Shown here: positions 28,875-40,529 of the stretch, in pieces
Position numbering within the stretch: the first letter of the stretch is position 1
Layout: each line of letters starts with the position of its first letter
Assembly (NCBI RefSeq): GCF_001625215.2
Contig: NC_030386.2
Span: 37,761,296 to 37,825,295, forward strand
Length of the DNA: 64,000 bases
Reading direction: 5' to 3'
From: Daucus carota subsp. sativus
Lineage: Eukaryota; Streptophyta; Magnoliopsida; Apiales; Apiaceae
Notes under the pieces: model-generated
What the model saw: only the letters and a program-made list of their open reading frames with translations
Told to the model about the DNA's origin: nothing
The model's database searches: none
Position numbers and translations under genes: made by a program

Positions 28875-29449
28875 CTCCCTCCATCCCATTTTAAGTGTCC
28901 ATTTTGCCAAAAAAAAATATCCCAAAATATGTGTCATACTCTTTAATCTATGTAAACTTTATACTATTTCCAATATAGAATTAAATACAACCAACAAGCC
29001 CCTCATAAATGTATTTAGAGAGATTATGAATGTACTCCCTCCATTCCAAAATAATAGTCGCTTTGACTTTGTGCACGTATTTTGAGGTGTAAAAAAAACG
29101 TATTTTTACACATTATTTTTAAAAATTTCTTTTTCTGAATAAAAATAGAGATGTTAAATTTTTATTCAGAAAAAGAAAATTTCAAAAATAATGTGTGGAA
29201 GTATGTGTTTTTTACACCTCAAAATACGTGCACAAAGTCAAAGCGACTATTATTTTGGAATGGAGGGAGTATAGTGTAATTTGAAATGAAAAAAGGTCCA
29301 AATACATAGTAATTAATGAGGTGCATAATCAATATGTTATGAAAACTAAGGTGATTAGTTGTGGAAGATAATGATCAAAACATGATATTAATTATTTCTT
29401 AATATGTGTGAAATTTGCAAAGTGGACACTTAAAATGGGATGGAGGGAG
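28875..29449. mobile_element. Stowaway-type MITE (outer element of a nested pair)
   Basis: The termini CTCCCTCCATCCCATTTTAA and its near-perfect inverse (TTAAAATGGGATGGAGGGAG) are flanked by TA at 28873-28874 and 29450-29451. This is the hallmark of Tc1/mariner-derived Stowaway MITEs. Without the inserted inner element the unit is about 340 bp. The second terminal motif, AAGTGTCCA, extends the inverted repeat to about 28 bp. The open frame at 28867-29085 lies across this element and is spurious. Confidence 0.9.
29035..29269. mobile_element. Stowaway-type MITE (inner element), near-perfect 235-bp palindrome
   Basis: It begins CTCCCTCCATTCCAAAATAA and ends with the inverse, flanked by TA on both sides (29033-29034 and 29270-29271). 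The inverted repeat runs almost to the centre, about 115 bp per arm with few mismatches, so the RNA or single strand would fold into one long hairpin. It is inserted in the outer element, so it is younger. Confidence 0.93.
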
Positions 29450-29459
29450 TATATTCAGT

Positions 29460-31100
29460 AGTCATTCATTATTTGGGTAAGTTTTGTTTCAGTTTGCATG
29501 ATAAAAATGCACATAACAATATTTTTTTTCCTTCTCACTGTCATAATCATCACAAATTATAACCCTGGCTAAAATTATTTAATTAATGTATTCAACAAAT
29601 TTTTTAAATATTTATATTTCGATGAAAATGAGATATTGGAAGAAAACCAATGTATTCAAAATTTGCCGTCTTTGACTATCTTACATAAATAAAGAAATAA
29701 GGTTTTACAATGTTGGACAGGAATTAAAATTTTAACATCAAACAAAGTAGTTTTAGTTTCATTTTGTCGTGGATCCCTTCTAATCAACCACAAATATTTT
29801 GTATATATTTTTTTTTAAAGAAGACCACACATATTTTGTATATTTTTTTAAAAAGGCTTTGAGAAAAAATATTATGATTTTCAATTATGCATATGTGAAA
29901 TAAAGTATATCAAATCCTCCATTATCGAATAGATCATACGACAAATTTCACAAAATAAAATATATAATTTTATATATCAAAAAGTATTAATTTTTTATTT
30001 TAACCCAACTAATGACTATGACTCGACATGAGGGGTAGCCGAACTTTTGAGACTCTCAAATTTGAGCTAACACTAATGTTTTTAGCTACGAATGTTTTTT
30101 GATTTTTTTCTAATATATAAAATATTAATTTCAACCGAAAAGTCATTGATTATAGTATAAAGATACTTTTTGTCTATAATTTGGAAAATTTCGTTGTTAA
30201 TTTTTCGCAGAATACATATTTATCGAATTGAACTTAAACTTTTTAAATAACTTCATGAATAAAAGAAAAAACAATTTAATTTGTTGTAGATTTATAAAGT
30301 TAATATTTATAAAAATGTTTATACTAAATCATGAAATTGAAAATTGAAGACAATAATTTATTTTAAATTTTGTAAACAATCTTATAACAACCTATTTCCC
30401 ATCTAAAAGTAACAATCTGTTAGATTATGTGCCTCTGAGCACATGTATCATAATAAAATTATAAAAATAAATTATTTATTATATTTAAGAAATTATATTT
30501 TAAAATATGTGCCTCGTTTCCGTTATCCAATATACACAATTAAGGTGACGGAGGGAGTATGAAGTAATATTTTCCTAAAGATCAATGAAAATTAATTTTT
30601 CAATTATAAATTATCAATGCTGAATTGTTAAAATTTTCAGATTTAAATCAGTTTTTTAAAATAGAGCAAGTTAATAAAAAAATTTGAAATTCAAAATCTC
30701 AATTTAAAAACATCGTAGGAATAATTTGGTTTAATCTTATAAATTCATGATCTTAGCTTATAAAGCCAACGAAACAGGCCTTTGTTGTTGTTTTTTGCAA
30801 TAATTTGTTTAAAAGAAAGTTATAACTTAATTTGGAAAGAGAAAATATATATATATTTTTTAAAAAGAACTTTTAATTTTTATACTCTTTCATAAATAAA
30901 TAAATTAAATTTGATTCTAACCCAAACAGTGGCGATGGACCGAGCCAGTAGAGTTGCCGAGCCCCAGCCGAACTTTCCACTGGACTCTCAAGATTTATAG
31001 ATAAATGATCCACGCTCTTTTGGTTTCTTTCTTGTAGTCAATTCGTCAAGCACCTTGTGCACACTGTTGACTACTGAGTTTGTGCGCTTCGAGAATCTAA
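29460..31100. other. AT-rich intergenic region
   Basis: No gene. A lone Stowaway-type end (GACGGAGGGAGTA) is at about 30548-30560, with no clear partner. The last 150 bp hold the promoter of the Coa1/Tim21-like gene. Confidence 0.5.
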
Positions 31101-31109
31101 CCTGGAAAA

Positions 31110-34100
31110 ATGTCCAGACCCACATCAAAATTGATCATCCGAAGTCTTCATCGCCATCTAATCTCTTTAAAACCCTCGTCAAATTCTCACCCAATTGCGA
31201 ATTTGACCGGCATATCTCAGTTTCTTGCTAATAAGCCCAAAGTGCAGACACATAATTTTACGCCATGGATGTTTAATGGTCAAAGGAATTATGGGTTACC
31301 TTCATTTCCTAAAATCTTGAAAAACCCAGGTGCTCAATTGAGCTCAAAGTCTAATTTGGGGTTGTTAGGGTTTAGGCAGTTTTCGAAAAAGGGGTTGAAT
31401 TTGGAAGGGAATGTTTATGGGAAGTATGTGAAAGGTGCTGTTGAGAAACCGGTGAATGTTGCGAAGAATGTGTTTTCGAGGTATAGGGAAGCTGCCGGGT
31501 TGCAGATCGAGGCGTTTTGGAAGAGGAATAGTTTGTTTTTTGTCGGTGCTGGTGGGCTTATGGTGTGCATTTTGTTGTGGAGGGTCATGTTTGGTATTGC
31601 TAATACTTTTGTCGGGTTGTCTGAAGGCATGGCTAAATATGGGTTTCTTGCTCTATCCGCGGCAATGGTTGCATTTTCCGTGAGTTATTCTTTCTCATTG
31701 TTGGTGATCAGTACTGTTTGTAGCTTATTTAAGGATTTCTGTTTTTTTGATTGAATATATGTTGGATACTGTGAATATATGTTGTATAACTGGTAGGATT
31801 GTTCTGGGACAATGGAACTTGATAATTGGTTATTTCGCTATGTTACTCAGACTCTATATATTTGTTCTTATACCCCGTGTCCACCAGACATGACATGGGT
31901 GTGGCCGTGAGGGTATGAGATCTGAGTCGTGCCCCTCTTATTATCCCCGGACACTTCACCTTGTAGCATCCCAGTTTAAAATGATAATTTAGGTCTTATA
32001 ATAACTTGTTCATAGAGATCAAGGTCTATGAATGACTCGTTTCTGTGTTATTCTATTGATTTCATGCTACAATTGTACATACATAATTCAGTGTATTTGA
32101 ATTAGACACTATTTTGGTGAATGTAAAATAAATCAATCTATATAAAGTTTTACTTGAGTGGAGCTGAAGCGCCAAGTCCCAGCACCCGTGTCTAATATTG
32201 GATCCATGTCCAAGAATCCTGATTATCTGAAAACTATGAATTTGACTCTTGGATCCACACCCATGTCCGACACCCATACCCTAGTACGGGTAACGTAGAT
32301 CTATTGTATAAAAACTTATCTGGGGTTTAATATTTGTTATGTGGGCTTACTAAGGCTTTTCTTTAGTAGGAACCTGTCTGCTGGATTCGTTATCTACAAA
32401 AATAGAGAGAATTCTATTTTATTAATAAATCATTAGAAAATTGTACTGTGTAGTCTGAGAGCACTTTCCATTAGCTTTCTTGCTGATGTTTTCTATGTTG
32501 TTAACTATCAGATAGTAATGCCGGTGTTGTTGATATGGCGTTTACTCATATAATACATCATGGAGGTTGGAACACACTTAGGATGGAATTATGTTCTGTT
32601 GATATAATAAGTTGCTGAATCTCACCACTCCTTGCCACATAGTTGAAAATTCGTTTATTCTATTATAGTGTGTGTGTGTGTGTGTGTGTCTAAAGGTCTC
32701 ATGGTTTTATTTTCATTAATTACTTCTACAGAAATCAATTAGTTTGAATTTTCTGTTCGAGCCCAGGTCCCTGGACTGCCCATTTGTTCATACCTAGGTG
32801 TAAGTGTAACTGTTGGCGCATGAAGTTCGGTTTGGTATATACCTCGATCTATTGTTGCTTTGTTCTGAAGATTGATCCATATTGGTTCAATTCCTGAATA
32901 GGTTTCTTAATACTCAAACCAGATAAGAAGCTAAAAATTGTTTTTCCGTGTGCATCATGTATTTTAGAATGATTTTAGTATGAATGATTAGATGTTTGAG
33001 GTTTTGTTTCTGATAACATGTATGAAGTTTCTTTGGTAAAAGTCTATTTAAGTGTTCCTTCCCTCCTTTTTACGAACCAAATGGACTATAAAAACACATT
33101 TTCCGTCATTCTTGTCCCTTTAAAGTCCCAGTGAATATAATTTGATCACTGTTCAGCATCATGCTGGAGAAATATGCATTTCACTTGTTTATGGTTTTAT
33201 TTATTAATAGAAATTAGTGATTGGTATTCCTTGTTATGTTTCTGTTATGTTGAAGGTCAGTAACTCCTTTATTCTCACCAAATGTTTTTATTAACTCAAT
33301 ATACAAGGAAAAAACATATACTCTTTATTGTCCCTATAAGGTCATTTTGATATGTATTTATCTTAAATTATTATTGAAATAGTGATTGTTTCTCCTTTTG
33401 TTTTTCCTATCTTGAAGGGATTGTATCTCCGTTCAAAATTCACGATCAATCCTGACAAGGTCTATAGAATGGCGATGAGGAGGTTAAACACATCAGCTGG
33501 AATTCTTGAGGTTATGGGCGCTCCACTCACTGGAACAGATTTAAGAGCATATGTGATGTCGGGAGGTGGTCTTACTCTGAAGAACTTCAAAGCAGGGTTT
33601 AGGGGCAAGCGTTGCTTTCTTATATTCCCGATTCGAGGATCTGAGAGAAAAGGCTTAGTAAGCGTCGAGGTGAAGAACAAGAAAGGCCAGGTTTGCTGTA
33701 TACATGCTACTTTATGTTTCTCTATGTGATGCGGTATAAATTGAATTATTATCTGAATTTGGTCACATATGTTCTGTTAATTAGAATAGACAAAGGTAAC
33801 TAACTAACTACTAGAATAATGCTTTTATGGTTTAGAGGTTCCATCATGATTCTGTGTATCCTTTTTTTTATGCTTGTTGCATTACCTTAATCTAGACCTG
33901 TAGAAATAATATTTATCCTACTTTCTGTTACATTTTGATTAAGATATTGCAATATAAAAGTCAGATTGTACTTCATGTATCACCCAAAGAATCTTTTGAA
34001 GCCTTAATTTACACTGCTTTGGGTTTTGAGTGCTAAAGATTATATGTATACTTCACTGTTTTTTATATAAAGCCAAGTCAGTACTTATTCCAACTGATAG

Positions 34101-35325
34101 AAAATTCCTATTTCATTATGCCTGTTAAGCTGTCATTTGATCTTGGACCCCAGAATTTGTCATTTTAATTTGACTGTTCGATGTGTCATCCTTTCAGCAT
34201 TCCTCATCCCAGCATTTGACATATACGTGTACTCCTGTGTTTCTAAATTGGAACCCATATGACTTCGGATTATTTAATGGACTCGGTATAGAATTTAATC
34301 ATTTTCTATGCTCGCAAGCCTTTTATAACATAAACTTCGCAATAGTTTACATGCAAAAGTATAGCTAAATTAAATGAACTTGTTATCAGTTATTGAACTT
34401 TTTAAATGGATTGAATTGATTATTCGAAGCTAAAGTAGGCTGAAACTTGAAGGTTGGTCACAGTGGGGGTGGGTGAGCAAATTGAATAGCTATAACTTAA
34501 TAAATAATTAAAAATGATGTGTTATTGATTACTTTGTTCAATATGTTCTGTTTTTCAGTAATTCGCTTTCTTCTAATATTAATAGACCAGGTAGCTGGAA
34601 TATGGTCTATTTTATAATGATGGTCTATTATATAATGAAGAGACTAAAGAGTACTTAATAGTTTTACAATAACATATTAATCAAGACTGATGTGTATGTA
34701 TGATCTGACCACTGTAAAATGTATCAGGTATGTGGACAACTTTGAAGTGATTTATTCATTATTAACTTACTCATACCTTCATTGTGTAAAAAAGTCCTCT
34801 CCTGAATATGCAATTACTTATAAATTGCAATCTATGCCCCCTGCACTGGTAATACTTGATGCTTCATGTACATATTTTAATTGGATTAATTCTAAACCAT
34901 TCTCTGTTATGTTTAATATTGATGCTTGTAGAGATAATTAGAGAAGTCATCAAATTGTAGCACATAAAATAAAAAAGATCAAAGAGCAAGGAAATTTGAA
35001 AATAAATAGAGTGATATTGTCCTGATATATGTACCCGTTGTTTTGATTTTTGTAGTATGATTTGAAGTTGTTGGCTGTGGACATTCCCATGGCAACAGGA
35101 CCTGATCAACGTCTTTTCCTGGTTGGAGACGAAGAGGAGTACAAGGTTGGTGGTGGATTGATAGCCGAGCTAAGAGATCCCGTTGTGAAAGCAATGGCAG
35201 CAGCCAAGGAATTTGAAGATCGCGATGACAAAGAAGACGAGGAGGATGCTGAAAGAGAACTTGAGGAAGCAGAAAGAAGGCATCAAGAGGAAATCGAAAA
35301 GCTTGAAAGAGAGAGATTACAGTGA
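31110..35325 (+). CDS. Coa1/Tim21-like mitochondrial inner-membrane protein (At2g40800/At3g56430 type)
   Basis: Three exons (31110-31679, 33418-33690, 35056-35325) give 370 residues in phase. The first ~100 residues are Arg/Ser/Lys-rich with few acids, as in a mitochondrial presequence. Two hydrophobic segments follow: about 141-162 (SLFFVGAGGLMVCILLWRVM) and about 176-196 (YGFLALSAAMVAFSGLYLRS). Then comes a compact domain, about 200-300 (VYRMAMRRLNTSAGILEVMG, FLIFPIRGSERKGLVSVEV, YDLKLLAVDIP). Its pattern (helix, Gly-Pro-type turn, paired strands) is that of Coa1/Tim21, proteins that bind respiratory-chain or TIM23 components. The C-terminus, about 335-370, is an acidic coiled coil (EDEEDAERELEEAERRHQEE). 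A role in import or complex IV assembly is inference. Intron 1 is 1.7 kb and intron 2 is 1.4 kb. Confidence 0.8.
31865..32300. repeat. Degenerate CGTGTCC/GACAC repeat in intron 1
   Basis: Segments near 31870-31950 and 32165-32300 share CCCGTGTCC, GACACCCAT and GGATCCA words, partly inverted to each other. They resemble the GTGTCCGACAC repeats common in dicot introns. No clear ends or target duplication were found. Confidence 0.35.
32663..32689. repeat. (GT)n microsatellite in intron
   Basis: About 12 GT units within intron 1 of the Coa1/Tim21-like gene. Confidence 0.9.
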
Positions 35326-36300
35326 TTTTGTATAAAATCCAATACTGCTGACATTTCCTGTCATGTATTTTTGTTTTCTCCAATTAGGTTTGTTAAAGGA
35401 GGCCTAGGGCCGTACTCATGCAAAGGTGGATTGCAATCGATACAGATGCATCTTGCATATGCATCAAGAGTTGTTTTACATAGTTTGTATCCCTCACCTG
35501 GTACCCCGTTGCATAAAGAGTTTCTACATAACATTCTGATGTACCTGACCAAGGAAAAAGTGAACACTCGTGCATCACAAAAAGGACCAAAAATGCTTGA
35601 CATTGTTCATATTAGCATTTGTAATAAGGGGAAAAATTTATTTGATAGCAAGTAAAAGTTTTGTCTTGCTGATTTGGTTTGGGGTGAACTGACATTATAT
35701 GAAAGAGAAGATGGTTTTTATTTATAATCTTTGTTCACTGCTGGGATAGACTGAGTAGATGCCGTAGTATTGGCTAGTTGTAATTGCTAAATATCCGCTT
35801 CTCTCAGCATTGCAATAATAAGGATTCTGAAATCATCTGGCATATTTGAAACTGAATTTTTTTTTCTGATTAATTTTTATAAAAGATTTTACCGACTTGT
35901 GAATTCTGCGTGCATGTCCAAAAACTTATAAAAATGATCGATAAAATATATTACTCGAACACGTCTTAAATTCAGTTAAATATCTATATTAATTAACAGA
36001 TAAATATTATTCTAACATAAATGTATTTATAAAACAAAATTAAACACTAAAACATATACAAAACAATAAAGAATTTTTTTTATTCTGAATCCAAATATTC
36101 CAAGATAAAATTCAAAATTCAAATATAAACAAATATTACAATCCGGTTCTAAGATAATTATTTAAGATATAAGTAAACCAACTATGACAGTAGATATAGA
36201 AACATTTCATGTCGAAAACCAATAATTTAATAACACTTTTTAATGGAATATTAATATAAATGTTTATTGCGCACTCCAATCACGTCTATGAATCGGGTCT
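35326..36300. other. 3'-UTR and intergenic region
   Basis: The open frame at 35371-35655 lies in the probable 3' flank of the preceding gene, starts without an ATG and matches nothing known. The rest is AT-rich with no feature. Confidence 0.45.
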
Positions 36301-36326
36301 CTCACTCTTTTCTGTTACAAAACGTG

Positions 36327-36334
36327 GCGCCAAA
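36327..36334 (-). promoter_or_regulatory. Candidate E2F site upstream of the DUF7787-type gene
   Basis: TTTGGCGC on the minus strand (GCGCCAAA on plus), about 55 bp before the start codon. It matches the core of the plant E2F consensus TTTSGCGC. A single site, not tested. Confidence 0.35.
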
Positions 36335-36366
36335 TAACAATCACAATTTCACACTTTCAAAATATC

Positions 36367-36387
36367 AGGAGAGAGAGAGAGAGAGAG
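36367..36387. repeat. (GA)n tract in the leader of the DUF7787-type gene
   Basis: GA repeat ending directly at the start codon. A complementary (CT)n tract follows the exon 1 donor at 36523-36572. Confidence 0.9.
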
Positions 36388-36523
36388 ATGGAGTTGCAGT
36401 GCTGCGGAGAATATGAAGCAGAAAGGCGGAAGTGCAAGAGCAAGCCACTGACGATACAAAAGTACCTCGATTTCTGTGAATACCACAAGCATTCCGATCT
36501 CACCGCCGATCATCTTAGAAAGG

Positions 36524-36577
<54 letters not shown>

Positions 36578-37871
36578 AAACACAGACTCACACAATTAGC
36601 TGCATAGTTTCGGAAGCTGATAAGCCTAGTGATCTGTTCTGCAATATGCTTGATAGTTTTTTTTAGGTTTTTGACAATTTTAATACTCGAATCATCTGTT
36701 CATAAGTTCTAATTTCATAAATATGTGTGTGCAACTGTTTCTTCTCTGTTGTTGCTGCGAGAAATAATATGCTTTAATTGATTTTGATATTAATTGAATT
36801 GATCACTTCAAAACTTGTGATACCAGTTTGTTAATCCTCGTGGTTCGGTTTTCACTATTTTCATAGATAATCAGCATTCATGGATTCAAATCGCTGCGGA
36901 AAGTTAAAAAGGCAAGCTGATTTTATGATTTCTGTGTGTTAATTGGTGCTGTGTGTGTGTGTGTCTCTAAGATCAGTGAATTGTGGTTCTGAAATTTTTG
37001 GCAGGAGGTGCTGATTGATGCGGTAGACTCAATTAAGCTGATGGATCTGACTCGTTCCACTATCAATGATGATACCGTATCTTCATACGCGTTTATCACT
37101 TCTGAAGAGGCGATCAAGGACCTAATCTGCCTTAACTGGATTGAATGCTCTGTGACTTCCTTTAAAACATTGAACTCCGACTTGACCAGTCTTCAGAATG
37201 CTGGTACCTTTGGTTCGAAAACGTTAGCAATGAAAAAGAAGCGGGCAAAGATGATCAAACCAAAGGAAGGAATTCAACCAGTCTGCTCGTTGGCCTCTGG
37301 TGATCAGTGTTCTGTTGCTAAGGGGAGCATTGGTGATTGTGCTGCTGCTGATCATGTCAGTCCGTCTTCTTTGTTGGTAATAATTACTTGCATCTTAATC
37401 AATCTTGTTACTGCTTTAGTTTTTTGAAAGATTTTGCATATGATACTGAGAATGTCTGTGATTAATTGATAGATTTCCTTAGCATCATGCTTCTCCATGT
37501 AGCTCGAGGTCGTTTAAGCATGAAACAGGTTCCACTTTTAGTTGGTGGATATTTAGTTAGTGTTGGGAGTTCTGTTGATATCTAATAATAATGCGCATAC
37601 ATTAACCTATAGATGTTCTTCATAGTATAGAGATTGAGTCGAGTGATGTTTGAGCTCTCCTGAAAATCTTCTGTTACTGTTTTTTTTCCATTTATATTGA
37701 CCACTTTTGGCAAACTTGCAATAGCAGTTCTTTGTCTTTTTGTGTCTCCCGAAGTTATATGGTTTATAACTGTTTTGAATTGTGATATGTCGACAGCCTG
37801 AGGAGGGTGGAGAACGACCTACACGCAAACGACAAGCACCGGGAAGATTGGAAGGTTATGTGAGGCTCTGA
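36388..37871 (+). CDS. DUF7787-type small protein of unknown function
   Basis: Three exons (36388-36522, 37005-37376, 37797-37871) join in phase to 193 residues. The first exon encodes KPLTIQKYLDFCEYHKHSDLTADHLRK. The second begins EVLIDAVDSIKLMDLTRSTI and continues with AFITSEEAIKDLICLNWIEC. I remember this pattern (TLEEYL, then a helix, LIDAVxSINLMDLxRSTL, CLNWxEC) from small plant proteins annotated DUF7787, but the assignment needs a profile search. The C-terminus is basic (RPTRKRQAPGRLEGYVRL), which could be a nuclear signal or nucleic-acid contact. No catalytic motif, signal peptide or membrane segment is visible. Exon 1 is bracketed by complementary GA and CT tracts. Confidence 0.65.
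36523..36572. repeat. (CT)n microsatellite at the start of intron 1
   Basis: The tract begins at the donor itself (AG/GTCTCTCTCTCC) and runs about 50 bp. Confidence 0.92.
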
Positions 37872-37879
37872 TAGGTCGA

Positions 37880-39330
37880 ATTCCAAAAGAGAAGAAAAGC
37901 AACAATTAGCCAAGTAGTAAGGATATATGGTGCTCTCTCTGTATGTATGCATCACCTGTCAGTAGAACTCCAGCCAGTTTAATACCTGTGAATAGAATTA
38001 CTACTGTTTCCTCTTATTCCACTTCATATCCTGGAGAGTTGCTTTCTTGAAAAATTCGTTGTTTCCTAGACTATTTCCTGTATATCAATGAAGTTCATTT
38101 ACATGTCAAGAGCATATTTCTTGTATAATTCGTGTGTGTGTCAGTGTGTAAATTAGTATACTTTGTTTCAAATCGAGCTAATAAGGCATACTCATCCAAA
38201 ACAGAATTAATCTGCATCAGGGCTGTGAACAGGGGAACCTGTCAAGATCTTCCAGCACGTGCACAACATTAGAAATATAAATCTGCAAGTTCTGCATCAC
38301 TAAAGCTTAAAATGTGATACACCGTTGGACAAATGTAAGTTCAAGAATGTTGGCAGTTGGATTGGAGTACTAGTTATATGTATGGTTCAAATTAATTTAC
38401 AAAATGGCTTATTTATTCTGTGACAGGAAGAATTTTTTTTTTTTCTCTCGATCAATTTTTTAAACAAAACATATTCTAATTCACTTATACAGCTCATATT
38501 GTTGTATGTTTGTTGTATTCTGATTTATGATATAAGGTTTTTTATCTCCAGAAAAGCTATGTTATATTTTAATTTCGGGCATGATCTGAAAAAAGTTAAT
38601 AGTACTCCCTTGTAGGAAAAATATTAAACAAGTTCAATATTTGTGTAAACATTAAGACTTTTGACGACATATATCTGCTAACAAAGGGTTGTGCCTGACC
38701 ACAAACAAAATGGAGGGGCAATAAACAATTCTGTGCTGAAGCCTATCCTAAAGAAACATAACATTGTTTTTGATTCCATAAATATTAGTAAAAAAAAAGG
38801 ATTCTTTCTTGTCGGCCTTGTGTTTGATCATCATTCTCTTTTGCCAGAAAAACGTTATTGGATTTTCGACATTTCAATTCCAGAACTCAATCTGATATAA
38901 TAAGGGTAATTCATATAGTTAAATGCTTCTTCATCCATCACACACACACATTCGAATAGTTAAATGCAGGCAAGAATTGTATGAGAAGGTCCTTTTTCAT
39001 GTGTTTACAGACGTATTTCCACAATGATATCATATCATCATGAATTCAGATTGAATGTTAATATATCATTCATTCATTGAATTGATGAATAAAATGTGCA
39101 TTTGCATGCAGAAAACTTGCTATTTCTGTTAAATCAGGTTCTGTAAACAATGTATCGTTTTATTTATATGAAAGTTCTGTGAGTTTTTGCATGAAGCTTT
39201 AACTTATTGTAATTCATGTGAAGTTTTGGTCTGGATTATGCAATGGTTTACTTTATTAGCATCCATCTCTGACAGGTTCTGTAATATTTTTTACCCGTAG
39301 GTAACGTCTGGGATTATAGGTACAGCAATC
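37880..39330. other. Intergenic region
   Basis: No gene supported. The frame at 38691-38900 opens with GTG and has no recognised similarity. The last few hundred bases hold the promoter and leader of the thioredoxin gene. Confidence 0.45.
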
Positions 39331-39339
39331 CTAACTTTA

Positions 39340-40522
39340 ATGGGACCTTGTGTGAGCAAGGTAATGTGTACTTTGATTAAGAAACTCCTATGACAGATGA
39401 TAACTCGTTGGATTGCTTATTGCACCTCACATGGTGTTTCGCCTATTGCTAGCCTTAATGAACTATATAGTGTAAGTAAAAAAAGAGAGGAGCTTTATGA
39501 CTAAGTTGCTTTCATTTTTTTTGTCACTCAGTACAGCCTTCAACAAAAGATGATGATGTAGACGATCACTTTTCCAAATCAAAACTTGGGGCTAGTAACA
39601 TTACGCTAGTCACTGATATGGACAAGTGGGAAGAAATGCTATCAGAAGCTGATGAGGCCGGCAAGATAGTAAGTTAATGTTTTGAATTTCCTTGTTATTA
39701 ACCGACCATTGTGTTTGGTTCATTGGTAACTGGCAAGGAATGATAATTAAAACTGAATGTTCATTGTAAGAATTCAGAATAGATAAAGTTCAGTATAAAT
39801 TTGTGGAATAAATGAATTATGGTAGTAGATATTAGACATGGGGATCAATCGTGTATCGAGTTTATTGAAACTTCTGTTTGCCAGGGTACTTGATCTGTTA
39901 TTTGGACCCTAGCTAGTTCTGCAGCTGTAACATCATTTTCTTCTTCTACTGTAGTCATGACTAATTCGATGTATAAAAGTAGCTCAGATTTAGGTTTTAT
40001 ACGAGGATACTAATATTTATTACTTAAGGTTTCCCTAGTTAACTCACTTTCAAATTTTCAATCTTGTTTCGTTTTCAACAGGTTTTGGTAAATTTTAGTG
40101 CAGACTGGTGTAATCCCTGTAGAGATGTATTACCCGTGTTTCGTAGTCTTGCAGAAACATACACTTCTATAATGTTCTTAATAGTGGACGTGGATGAACT
40201 AGCTGTAAGCAGCACTTCAACTTCCTTCTTATCATTTGATTAGCAGCATGAAACATCTCTGTAAATATTTTTATTTAACACTGTGTTGCAGGAATTTAGC
40301 ACGTCATGGGAAATCAAGGCGACTCCAACCTTTTTCTTTCTTAAAGATGGGCAAGAATTGGATAAACTTGTGGGAGCCAACAAGGAAGAGCTTAAGAGGA
40401 GGACCGATGTCATGGCCAAATCTCTAACCAATTCGCGTAGTCTTGTATCAAATCGAGACCAAAACTCTAGCCAGAGTAGGACGGATGATAATGCAAAAAT
40501 GCAGAACGTCGGAACAAATTAG
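39340..40522 (+). CDS. Thioredoxin h-type protein (h9/CXXS2-like), active site WCNPC
   Basis: Four exons: 39340-39360, 39537-39668, 40082-40204 and 40292-40522. They join to 168 residues in phase. Exon 1 is only 21 nt and codes MGPCVSK; Gly2 and Cys4 form the acylation pattern (N-myristoylation plus S-palmitoylation) known from TRX h9. The thioredoxin fold spans about residues 22-135: VLVNFSADWCNPCRDVLPVF, LIVDVDELAEF, then the cis-proline loop KATPTFFFLKDGQELDKLVG. Both active-site cysteines are present with Asn-Pro between them instead of Gly-Pro. A Ser/Asn-rich tail of about 30 residues follows. Thioredoxins reduce protein disulfides; the acylated h9 form associates with membranes and moves between cells. 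By position the gene corresponds to AtCXXS2 (At2g40790) / At3g56420; AtCXXS2 is monocysteinic in my recollection. Confidence 0.88.
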
Positions 40523-40529
40523 GCTTTTG

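Noticed and set aside
35371-35655. Open frame of 94 codons downstream of the Coa1/Tim21-like gene
   Set aside because: No ATG at its start and no family resemblance. It sits in the probable 3'-UTR and has no splice sites that would join it to the gene.
38691-38900. Open frame of 69 codons upstream of the thioredoxin gene
   Set aside because: It opens with GTG, has no recognisable domain and no promoter, and does not splice in frame to the thioredoxin exons.
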